Assembly: GCA_015179125.1 (NCBI GenBank)
Contig: WHVA01000040.1
Span: forward strand, 186,001-250,000
DNA length: 64,000 nucleotides
Origin: Gautieria morchelliformis
Lineage: Eukaryota; Basidiomycota; Agaricomycetes; Gomphales; Gomphaceae
Direction of reading: 5' to 3'
A program made the position numbers and the translations under genes. The notes below the pieces were generated by a model that was given only the letters and a program-made list of their open reading frames with translations, was not told where the DNA came from and made no database searches. Shown here piece by piece: positions 21,777 through 31,397 of the stretch (position 1 is the first letter of the stretch; the number at the start of each line of letters is the position of its first letter).

Positions 21777-23647
21777 TTAAGAAAACAGCCTCCTGAACGA
21801 TGAATCTGCATGGCCACTCGCTGATGGAACATTACGCTGCAGATGCAAATCGTCCTTTTCTAGCTGCTTTTTCAATAACTTGATTTGCTCTTTTATCACC
21901 TTTTCGAAGGTTCCAAGAGACTTGTCACCTGCGAGAAGTATCAAGGCAGAGACGCTATAGCCTCAGATGAGTACAGTTAAGCTCTACGCGCACGCCCGAA
22001 GCTTACAATGCTTCCTTGAGGTATGCAAATGAAAACCCTTCGCATAGTTCGGCAATGTCCCGCAGCAGTGTATCAGGGAATTCAATGTCCTTGTTATTCT
22101 TAAGCTTTTCTTGCCAATACCTAATGTATAAAACCCTCTCATCCATGTCTGGATCTGAGAACAGGCTAGAGTCACGGTTAGTATAGTACTCTGGAAATCT
22201 TGAATTTCATACCAATACCCACTATTTCCGATCAAATCTTGAAGGGCGTTTCGAAAGCCCAGCATCCAGTCTATCAAAGTGGTTGGTAGTTGCTATGACT
22301 AGCAAGCCATCGTTACTCTCCAGTCCGTCAAGCTGATTTAGGAAGAACGAGCGATTTTGGTCATTGATAAGTGCGTCCAAGTCTTCGAGGATGACTACGC
22401 AAGGTGAGTACTCCCGAGCTTTATCGAAGACGATACGCATTGAGGCTTCCTCTCCGAAAAAGCCTACAAGAAACAAGAAGCCCTCGGCGTAGTACATGGA
22501 AAGTCATGAATTAGTTTACTTTTAAAGGACCTGACATAAAGACAGGGGTAACCAGCTGTCTTCATGATAGTCTTGACGGAAATGGTCTTGCCGTTGCCTT
22601 TCATATTGCCTTTCCAGAACTCTGACCCGCAGTATCAGATGATCTTACCTGGTGGACCATACATAATCAAGCCTCGCTAAGACATAAATATTAGTAAAAC
22701 AAATCAACACGGTGTCGCACGTCTTTACCTTCCAGGGGACGGAGAGATCTTTGTAAACCTGCTCCGAAGCGAAGAAACCATTAACGTCTTGTCGCAGAGC
22801 ATTTTTGAACTGCTCTTTCAGTATGACATCATCCAGGATGCCTTCTGAACCTCAAGCCACAGTTTATGGTCCTTGGCCCAAAATCCTTGGTCAAATACCC
22901 AGACCTCATCGTGGAGACCCTGTCCCCAAACGCCAGCTTCCAGGAGTAGCTGCCGAGCGTTTTGGTCGTGGGGATGGTCGTGCACAAGAATCTGTAGTGT
23001 CTGCGGACCAGCGAAACCACCTCCAGGATACTGATCTCATCCGTGAGTGGAGATCTTAGGAAGCTGAAGAGGAAATGAAGTTTACGGATATTATATAGAG
23101 CAGAAATTCAAACTCCTATTCGTGAATTAGACAAACTTTAAGAGGTTTAATAAGGGATTACCTTCCATGCAACACGAAAAGTGGCGAATTGTAAACGATC
23201 TACAAGCATTCCGGGGACCTGAGAGAGGCGGCGTGCGAGAGCTACGAACGTGACCTGTGACAGCTTTTGGACATCGGGAAGAGGGGCGCATACGGCACTT
23301 GGGTAGGCAAGAATATCGATTTGACGATCTTTTGTGAATACAAGAGAGGACTTTGGGTGCACATTTCGTAAAGTTTCGGCTCTGCGTAACATGAGTCAAT
23401 TCGCAAGGCAGGCGTAGATCGCGCTTACATCACCGTCTCCGTGTTCGTGGCTTTGGCAGAAACTACATCGTCGATCGTCTTAGCCAAGTAGCAACGACGA
23501 ACAGTGGGAGACCGTACAATGCTCAATGAATTGTCTGTACATTTTCGATCCTGAGCTCCTGTCATCCATCTGGAACCGTTCGTCCGTGAAATCCACTTTA
23601 ATAAAAGCATCTTCAATGTTACTTATGGATTCTGCGAGCGAGCTCAT
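21777..23647 (-). CDS. AAA+ ATPase of a fungal family, with a frameshift (possibly a recent pseudogene)
   Basis: The C-terminal half is a standard AAA module: 'GLIMYGPPG|NGKT' (Walker A, split by an intron), 'CVVILEDLDAL' (Walker B), 'LLVIATTNHFDRLD' (sensor 1) and 'LSKRPSRFDRK' (arginine-finger region). Then come 'DPDMDERVLYIRYW' and a small helical C-terminal domain ending near 21,777. The N-terminal family domain includes 'LPDVQKLSQVTFVALARRL', 'RLQFATFRVAWK' and 'DEVWVFDQGFWAKDHKLWLE'. Between 'EVQKASW' and 'DDVILKEQFKNALRQDVNGF' one base is missing near 22,833, which breaks the frame. A second discontinuity may lie near 23,500 ('FIEHCTV' to 'TVRRCYLAKTIDDVV'). All other exon joins I checked are clean. 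The substrate is unknown. It is divergent from TOM20, with start codons 86 bases apart. Confidence 0.72.
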
Positions 23648-23733
23648 GGTGACGTGCGCGTGTTAGCACGCTTCCGAAAGTCACACTCTGTGACCGGTAG
23701 CGCCTGCTATTTTTCTTTGAGACTTCGCTGGGA

Positions 23734-24512
23734 ATGAGTCGCGCGACGGTGAGCCTCAACTTGTGCATCAGGGCTAAGATTCTGTAATCATCCCGCTTCA
23801 AGACATTCGTTACCATTGCAGCAGTGACTGCGTTGACTGTCGTCGTTGGCTACGCTGCTTATTTTGACTACAAACGGAGAAACGATGCATCGTTTCGCAA
23901 ACGGTTGCGTGAGTGTTGTATCCTTGAAACTGATTTTACGTACCAAACCTGCATTCCAGGAAAAGAACAAAAGAAGGCCCATCGCACCGCGACAGCAACA
24001 AAGGCAAGCGAGGGGGCAGAAGGTCCTTCGAAGGAGGTGCTGCGTGAAGCCCTTGAGAAAGTCAAGAACGAGAAGGTCCCAGATTCTCCAGAAGAAAAAG
24101 AGCAATACTTCATGCAGAATGTCAGTGTCGGCGAGCAGCTTTGTGCTCAGGGTACGTACAGCTATTATGTTCACGGACCTGCCTTACGACACAGTACTCA
24201 GGCGAGACATTCTACCTTCCTGCCGCGTTGTCATTTTATCGAGCCCTACGCGTCTATCCGTCGCCTGTGGAGCTTATAATGATCTATCAGAAAACAGTTC
24301 CCGAGCCTGTGTTCAAGATTGTGATGGAAATGACCAGTCTCGACGTGAGTGTGCCTTTGTCAGCGACAGGCATGACGGCGGGGAGGGCTAGCGGGATCAA
24401 TGAAGGTGATGCAGGGAGGAGTCCGAGTTCGACTAGCCGTAGTGGTCCACCTTCCGAGGCTTCTTCACAGGAATGGGAGAATCTCACGGACCCCGGCGCG
24501 CGAACATACTAA
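23734..24512 (+). CDS. TOM20: Mitochondrial import receptor subunit TOM20
   Basis: Presequence receptor of the mitochondrial outer-membrane translocase. Exons 23734-23748, 23803-23908, 23960-24151 and 24202-24512 join in phase to 207 residues, the family's usual size. There is an N-terminal membrane anchor (residues about 6-25), the diagnostic 'YFDYKRRND' right after it, and a charged linker. The MAS20/TPR-like receptor domain follows ('EQYFMQNVSVGEQLCAQG', 'ALSFYRALRVYPSPVEL', 'IYQKTVPEPVFKIVMEM'). The first exon is only 15 bases. A strong donor (GAC|GTGAGT, 24,345) lies within the last exon and could splice in phase onto the SET gene just downstream. The tail from there to the stop ('PPSEASSQEWENL') nevertheless looks like genuine coding sequence. 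Confidence 0.93.
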
Positions 24513-24625
24513 ACTGTCGCGTGAAGTAGCATACACATCCCTCCCCGCCGCATGTTTGCATCTCAGGATATGTCCACCATTGTCTAATATACACATTATC
24601 TCATATTTGTTTGTATCGTAACCAG

Positions 24626-26073
24626 ATGCAGGATCGCATCGAAGGTGAGCAACATGTCAATGGCTGGTGTCCGGATTGGTGCGAGTACTTACGCTGGCAT
24701 TTGAAGGTTATTACGACCATTTTCCTCGGGCAGAAATGAATGTGTCGGTCACGGCAGCCACTGTGAAAACTGGTGATAATCAGACCATGAAGAAAAATAT
24801 ATTGACTGTGACGAAGGACATAAAAGCAGGCGAAGTGATATATAAGGTAACATTTTTATACTGTACACCCTTATATTATCTTTAATTTGATTTCCAGGAA
24901 GATCCCATAATTGCCGCCCTTGACAGGGATTTAGAGTCTACAGGGTCTTACTGCTCCCACTGCCTTCGAAGGATCGACACCGAGATGCCTCTTCGTTTTC
25001 CAGATGATCCACTGAACACGGCCTATTGCTCAGAGACTTGCCAAACTAAAGCCAGCACCGAATCACAAAACCTACTTTTTGGCCTCGATTCTCCAGTACC
25101 AAACCTGCCAGCTATACCTCCTATATCCGACGTGGCAAAAGACGATCGGAGAGAGGCACAGCAGCGGCTGGTAGCAAGTTTGGGCAGTGACAAAGTCACT
25201 CCTTTGCTCGTAGCTCGGTTCATCGGAAGACAAGTAACCGCTGAAACCGTAAAGCTTGGAACTGGTTCGGTTGGCAGTACATCGATTACGGCCAGTGGCG
25301 GGGCCACTAGTGAAGAGTACAGCCTTTATGACCATATTGAGCGGCTTCGATACCTTGACCTGTCGACGCAGCATGAGGAAGTTCAGCTGATATCTCAGGT
25401 TTTGGAAACGGCCATGCCTGGCTTGGAGCAGTTCGTGAACGACGAGCGGTATACTACGTTGAAAGGGAAAATGGCTTACAATGTCATCGGTGTCTGCTTT
25501 GATGGCGGTCGCAGTGATAAGGTTAGTTGCGAAGTTCTATGATGGAGTCCCTCACAGACGATTGGTCTTCCTAGCCTCCCCCCACATTGAGACCTGAAGA
25601 TTTAGAGAAGACACGCACACCGTATGGAACTGATCGTCAAATTGGCTGTGGTCTTTATCAAGTTTCATCATACGTATGTTCCATACGACTACATGAGACA
25701 TATTCGCATCCAATGACACGTACCGCAGCTTTCACACTCGTGTAGCCCTGCTGTGCGACCGTCATTCCCAGAAGGCACCTCCACACTACACTTAATCGCT
25801 AATCATGCGCTCACGAAGGGGGAAGAGTTAACTATGGCCTACGTGGATGTTACGCAGGGGTCGCATGAGTCTGTTCACGAATGCCGACTACGAAGACGGA
25901 AGGAACTAGCACGTGGTTGGAGGTTTGCTTGCACTTGTCAACGGTGCATTCTTGAGGGCCAGCAAGGGAGTAGTACAGGAGAGAAAAACGCTGCAGATGA
26001 AAGTAAAGTTGAAGACGTGGTGCACCGTTATGACAAGAACAAACAAGCACCGCCCCCTTACGGAGATATATAA
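24626..26073 (+). CDS. SET-domain protein, SET5/SMYD-like lysine methyltransferase
   Basis: Exons 24626-24644, 24707-24846, 24898-25521, 25575-25673 and 25729-26073 give 408 residues in phase. A SET N-terminal strand pair ('TVTKDIKAGEVIY') is followed by a Cys-rich MYND-like insert ('YCSHCLRRID', 'YCSETCQ'), a helical middle, then the SET core 'YGTDRQIGCGLY' and 'LSHSCSPAVRPSF' (NHSCxPN-type cofactor motif), 'KGEELTMAYVD' and a post-SET Cys cluster 'CTCQRC'. This layout matches fungal Set5 and animal SMYD proteins, which methylate lysines on histones or other proteins. The ATG at 24,626 is directly preceded by an acceptor-like 'aaccag', only 113 bases after the TOM20 stop, so the two genes may form one transcription unit or a fusion. 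Substrate unknown. Confidence 0.88.
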
Positions 26074-26399
26074 AATTCAGTGTCGTTTGTGACTAGAGCG
26101 AAGTTGAATAGAATTACTCCTTTCATCTTCATACACGCCGGGACTGCGCCTTAAACAACTTAGTAGTGTGGAAGCTTAAAGGCATCGTCTGAAAAAGGAG
26201 AATGAATTAGTGAGGATGATGCTGGCAATGGAAAACGTATGGAGGGCGTCAGATTAGATCAAGAAAGCCATCAATGGTTCTCCTCCACTTCTTAGATGAA
26301 GGGGGTTCCCTCCGGCCACTATTTCAAGTCATCCATGTAAAATAAGTAAAAGGACATACCTGTTTCCCCATATACCTGTATATATGCAACCCTTAACCG
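26074..26399. other. Convergent intergenic region SET / COX18
   Basis: Holds both 3' untranslated regions. No coding frame, RNA gene or repeat seen. Confidence 0.6.
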
Positions 26400-27541
26400 C
26401 TACGTTTGGATCTGTCCATTACGCGGTATAGACTCCGAATGTGACTTTCTTGTCAATTCCCGACGGGAGTCGTTGTAGTGCATGGCCCAGTTTGTGAATA
26501 GACCAAACGTCGCGGAAGTCAGCCAATATATCTCGATAGACTGCATCGAAACAATGAATACCGAAACCCATATTTCAAGATATAACTCACGCCAGGCGCC
26601 ATGGAGGCCAAGATAATCCTACCAACAGAAAGCCCTCTCAGGATACTTCTAACGTACTTCATCGGCTGTATCACAATCTTGCCATGCGCCCTCCGAGTTT
26701 GCTCTCTGCGTCTGACCTCCGCGAATCTTCTTGACTGCTCCTCACTGGTAAACCACCCGGAAGTTTCGATGCTTGCGAGGGAAATTAGACCGAGTGCAAT
26801 TGGTAGGACGACGGTCGGGTCAGGATGGGCGAGAGAGTTAAGAGTGAGGAACTCCTCATTGCGTAACACGGACCCTGGCTCATTCGCAGCGTGCAAAAAA
26901 GTGGCCGAAAGTAGCACAAAGATAGGTATTTGGGAAATCGGAGGAACGAGCATTGTGATCCAAGGGGTACAGTTATGAAGTTTAAACAGTTCATCTCTTT
27001 TAGTTTTGAGCTACGAGATCGTCGAGATTGAACAATCTGAGCCATGCAACGATTCAAGGCATACCTAACTAACCCTTTTCGTTATAATATGGTTAAAATA
27101 GTCACGAGCTGCCTCGCTGTCGGCTTTGACAAGTTGTTGCTGGGCTCGTTCCTCTAACCTCGCCCGATATGCCTTCAGGTAGGGAACCACATTTTCTTTG
27201 ACTCTGCGTTCTCGTTTCCAGGCCTGGAACATGGTCGTAGGTTAGCATCCGCTGTTGAAACAAAATATACTTTGATTCACCCATAAAAACACGGGTAATA
27301 ATGCCACGCGGGACGCCACTCCTACTAGAACGATCGTACAAGAGTATACAGGCCACGTTGGTGGATAAGGGAGCCCCATAGCGAGGTCCAGATAGGCATT
27401 GGTGCAGGACTGTAACGTTTCAGTGAACAACGTTCTTCGCGGACGGTTTTTACAATGCGACAAGAGCCTTGACTGAAAAGCTCGTCCGGAATGGTGAGAA
27501 ATCAACATAGATCGACATTGTTCTATGAAACAAGCGCGCAT
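26400..27541 (-). CDS. COX18: Mitochondrial inner-membrane insertase COX18 (YidC/Oxa1 family)
   Basis: Inserts the C-terminal part of Cox2 into the mitochondrial inner membrane. Exons 27541-27281, 27223-27074, 27010-26591 and 26540-26400 join in phase to 323 residues. An N-terminal basic, Ser/Arg-rich targeting region is followed by a first membrane segment ('VYSCTIVLVGVASRVALLPV') and a charged matrix loop ('RERRVKENVVPYLKAYRARL'). Further membrane segments are 'LVPPISQIPIFVLLSATF', 'TVVLPIALGLISLASIE', 'ILASMAPG' and 'YWLTSATFGLFTNWAM'. The short length and lack of a long C-terminal coiled coil favour COX18 over OXA1. An in-frame ATG ten codons upstream (27,571) is possible. It follows RPL6 on the same strand at 127 bases. 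Confidence 0.85.
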
Positions 27542-27667
27542 ACTAAATCGTGGGTCAAGGGAATCAAACATGTGTTGAATGTAGTAACAAGCAGCATATG
27601 CATGTGGTCATATCGTAGAAAACAAATGCCACCAAGAGCCGCATCTACTATACACCTCAACGTCAAA

Positions 27668-28438
27668 TCAGAATACCAACTGATGAGGGTGCTGCCCTTT
27701 CGACAGACCCCAGCTTGCCTTTAAATACTTGCCCAAATTTTCCGTCCTCCTCACTGACTCAATAACAACCTTATCGACAACCTTCTGCTCCGAAGACTTT
27801 GCCTCGGGATAGGACTCCTTAACCTTGGGCTTTCCTTCGGCAAAGAATTCTGATTCAGCATCGCGTGAACGCGGAACCGTGGGCTTGGCAAAGTATGAAT
27901 CGTTGACTTTCTCGTCCAACTGCAGTAAAGTGAATTATGGCCTTGATTACATACTAACGAGTCGATGACTCACCTTGAAGTCCCCCAAATCCACCTTTGT
28001 AGACGTGGCAATGACATACGCCTGGTTTACTCGCCGCAAAGGCACACCATTGATGGCATAGGGCCCCGTGACGAGTAAGAGTCCACTTGCCAACTGCTTC
28101 AAAAACACAACCCTCTTTCCCCTAAAGCGACCCGCGAGTAGAATTAAAACAGTCCCGGGAGTAATAGACCCTCTGAGTCTGGTTGGCTGGGGGGTCTTTC
28201 TACTCTTCTTCGGCTGACGGATATCCTCGGCCGGGTAGAAAGTAGCAGCCTTTTGTGTGGGTACCAGACGGGTCTGGCTGTTTTTCTCGCCGCCGACCTG
28301 AACCTCCTTGTAGGCTTGGGGCTCAGACTTCGCAGGCGCGTCTGATTTTTTGAGACCTTTATGGAGGCCACGACGTGCGTTAACCTTGGAACGCGAGAGA
28401 CGACCGATGTGAGGGACTAGCTGCTTGCTGCGAGCCAT
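27668..28438 (-). CDS. RPL6: 60S ribosomal protein L6 (eL6)
   Basis: Structural protein of the large ribosomal subunit. Two exons (28438-27974 and 27919-27668) give 238 residues. It has a basic N-terminus, the KOW-type core '[20 protein letters not shown]' then '[18 protein letters not shown]', and the conserved 'DSYFAKP' and '[11 protein letters not shown]' segments of eL6. The acceptor-like 'caatag' immediately before ATG suggests a 5' UTR intron. It is divergent from the 5'-nucleotidase gene, with 214 bases between start codons. Confidence 0.95.
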
Positions 28439-28652
28439 CTATTGAAGACCTTCGAATTAGTAAATATCGCCACGGTTGCAAGTCATCCGAACTGCAGGTA
28501 TGCCATCCATCGCACACTGCTTTAAATCCCAACTTGGAACACATTGTGCGCTAAGCCTCCTGGATCACGAGTACATGTACTCTTGACAATCGTGAAATAG
28601 ACTCACCGTCGTATAATGGTTATTGAACGTTGAGGATTGAGGATGTTGAGAT

Positions 28653-29770
28653 ATGAGCGCCCCAAGCAGTTTGCTTCCGCGGCGCTGGTCCATTGAGACT
28701 TCTTCAAGGTCACCAGTAAGTACAGTACCTCCCAGCTATCAATTCGGTATATCATGACAGCTATTTGCAGATGGTTCCTCCCGACGGTGGGTCTCGGAAA
28801 CTTACAATAATGACAATGCCACCATAACTGGTTGTTGCAAACTTAGATGAGCAGCATGAGCACCCATATCATGTGTGGTTAGACATTGACAATACCCTGT
28901 ATACCTCCAACGCGAAAATATCTGAACTCATGACACAACGAATTCATTGTAGGCTGGCTCTGCCTTTCTATGTTGTTGATTTATGCCAATGCTACCATAG
29001 CGTACTTCGTCTCCGACCTTGGACTAAGCGAATTAGAAGCTTCAACCTTACACCGTGACTACTATACCAGGTATGGGTTGGCTTTACGTGGGCTTGTTCG
29101 ACACCATGGAGCAGGTGGGTATGTTTGGACGTTCGTAAACCCGCGGCCTCATACTCTTTCCTGTGAAGACGGCCTCGATTTTGACAGGAAATGCGATCAG
29201 TCTCTACCCTTAGAAGAATTGCTATCTGAAGACGAAACAGTTTGCAAACTTCTGGAGGATATGGATAGACGCAAGACCCGCGTTTGGGCGCTCACTAATG
29301 CATATGTGACTGTGCGTTGCAGCCTTCAATTGAAACATATCAGAATCGCAGACTCTTACTGAGAGCTCAGCATGCCACTCGAGTACTTCGTATACTCAAG
29401 CTTGAAGACCTCATTGAAGATATCGTCTACTGCGATTACGCTGTACCTGACTTTTCTTGTAAACCTGAACCTGAATATTACCAACAGGTATTGTGGGATT
29501 GATCACTTTCTTCCATTGGTAACGCCTGTTGCATTTCAGGCCCTTGACAAGGCCAAGGTTAGCGACCCCTCGAAATGCCATTTTGTAGACGATAATTTAC
29601 AAAATGTGCAAGCGGCGAAGAAATTAGGTTGGGGGTCATGCGTCTACTTCCGCGAGCGGAGAGCAACAGATGGAGAGCTGAGGGACAAAGAAGACGCCGA
29701 AGGCGTAGATGCAACCATAGAAAGCTTGGAAGAGTTGCGAACGTTGTGGAAACACATCTTCAAAACATGA
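28653..29770 (+). CDS. HAD-superfamily pyrimidine 5'-nucleotidase-like protein (SDT1/PHM8 type)
   Basis: Predicted to dephosphorylate nucleoside monophosphates. Seven exons fit in phase (28653-28715, 28771-28786, 28847-28948, 29001-29114, 29169-29311, 29371-29487, 29540-29770), giving 261 residues. HAD motif I is 'VWLDIDNTLY' (nucleophile and acid/base Asp), a helical cap follows ('YFVSDLGLSELEASTLH'), motif II is 'VWALTNAY', the Lys motif is 'FSCKPEPEYY' and motif IV is 'CHFVDDNLQNV'. The second exon itself starts with ATG (28,771), so the first exon may instead be untranslated. It converges with PHAF1, with the stops 73 bases apart. The exact substrate cannot be told from the sequence. Confidence 0.9.
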
Positions 29771-29843
29771 GAAGTACAAGTATTACGCACATTACGCACA
29801 TTATGCATAGTTTAGGGCAGATTATGTTCAGTTGCAATGAACT

Positions 29844-31312
29844 TAGAATAACATAAGGGTGAGGACATTTGCCACAGACACTTCGGCGACTGCGCCATCG
29901 AACCCAAGCAATTCTGCAGGATCTGTTTGATCATGTCTACGTGCAAGAGCGGGAAAGGTGACCTACGAGTCTTAGAGCCTGGTAAACAAAGTCTCTCATC
30001 GTCCACTCGGTCAAGTTCCATGGAAGGGGTAGTTGCCAAAGATACAGGATTAAGCAGTTGTGATATTACATCAATCTATATCAGAGGTATCACACAGTTG
30101 GCCAGAAAAAAAGAAAGAGCGATCAGCGCACCTTATCATAAAATTTAGCACGTGGTGGAGAATCTGAAATATGCAATTGACTGAGTTTCATGTATAAAAT
30201 GAGTGGCCCTTGACAAACCGTCGTCGTCATCCTCCGGGTTTCCTTGTATTTCCCAAGGACAACGCATATACCGTTGAAACGCAGGTGAACCAGGCTGTAT
30301 AATTGAGTCGGCGTAAAGAAAAGTGAAAACATCCCTGCTCACCACGTTGGTATGAAGTATGATTTTCTTCACTTTATGTGCTGAGCCTGAGATCAGGAAA
30401 TCCATCCCTAAGTGGAAGTAGTTGTAGAAATCTGGATGACCTCTCTGAATGAATTGGCATCAGTTTGCTTAGTGAATCTCACAATCCGTTTCTGCTCCCT
30501 CCTCTGTAAGTCCAGACGACGCGTGAATATTCATTCTGTCGTCCTCTTTGTAGTGGACACGTAGCGGTGGACCCAGGTCGCAATTCAGATCTTCAGCGCT
30601 AGTACCCAACCGTATACGAACCACAGGCGATGTAGAAGGATGGAAATGGAGGGTTATTCCATCATGTACCTGGTATACCAGTTTATAAAAAAATAGTGCA
30701 GGATGCGCAGGTGCATGCCTTTACTATGGCGCTGCTTAACTCCCCTGACATGGCGGAACACTCGCAAACCTCGTCCAAGACATCTCGAGCTTCGTCTTCG
30801 AGTGCTTTCTGACGAATCACCACCTTTCTAACTTCGCAGGTACGGTCGTCGCCTTGGCCTACCTTTGAGCCTTTGTTGAGATCCTCTCCATCCTCCTGAA
30901 ATCCAAACCAAACTCCTGGATATCGCATCACGTCTCCAGGGTAGGTTGGCCCAAAAACTCTCGTTACTCCAGACTTGCGCAACGGCTCGTCTGATGATGC
31001 GAGGATAGAATTCTTATATCGCAGGGTGAATGGCATTCCTAAGCCGGTAGGTTGAAGGCGTCGAACAGAAATAGTATGTAGTCTCTGGTAAGCACCAGAG
31101 AAGAGGAGGTCGAGGTAGGGTACCACATGAAGAATAACCGGTGAAGTGACTGGGTTCTCTGGGTCGAATTTGACGTTGACTTGAGGATAAGACCCTTTTG
31201 ATTCTCTGAGGTATTCTAAAGTCTTCCATAGTGAGGAGCCCAATACAAAGGGACCCAGACTGTGGCCTGGCACAAGATCATACTCCAAGGACAAGAGAGG
31301 AGTTTCTTGCAT
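29844..31312 (-). CDS. PHAF1 / UPF0183 family protein
   Basis: The first exon (31312-30725) opens with the family hallmark 'YDLVPGHSLGPFVLGSSLW', then 'VLHVVPYLDLLFSGAYQRLH' and 'VFGPTYPGDVMRYPGVWFGF'. Downstream exons give 'VHDGITLHFHPSTSPVV', 'HKVKKIILHTNVPGSPAFQR' across an intron, 'SPPRAKFYDK' and a C-terminal 'LLGFDGAVAEVSVANVL'. Animal PHAF1 (C16orf70) acts on phagophores and fungal members are barely studied, so the role here is inferred from the family only. The intron at 30,342-30,295 is 48 bases, a multiple of three, and keeps an open frame if retained. The start was placed at MQETPLL, where conservation begins. It is divergent from DPB2 across only 85 bases. Confidence 0.85.
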
Positions 31313-31354
31313 AGATGTAATTGACTCGTTCACATGCGTCCATAACACACCATA

Positions 31355-31360
31355 ACGCGT
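31355..31360. promoter_or_regulatory. MluI cell-cycle box (ACGCGT) in the DPB2/PHAF1 divergent promoter
   Basis: ACGCGT is the core site of the fungal MBF/DSC1 factor that drives G1/S expression of DNA-replication genes. It lies 37 bases upstream of the DPB2 ATG in an 85-base intergenic region, beside a related 'atgcgtc' at 31,334. The motif is seen directly; its function is inferred from yeast. Confidence 0.55.
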
Positions 31361-31397
31361 CCCCGCCTTCACCCAAACCTCTTATACCATCCGCCAC

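Noticed and set aside
26400-27541. OXA1 as identity for the YidC-family gene
   Set aside because: The protein is short, lacks the C-terminal coiled coil that binds ribosomes, and the loop after the first membrane segment matches COX18.
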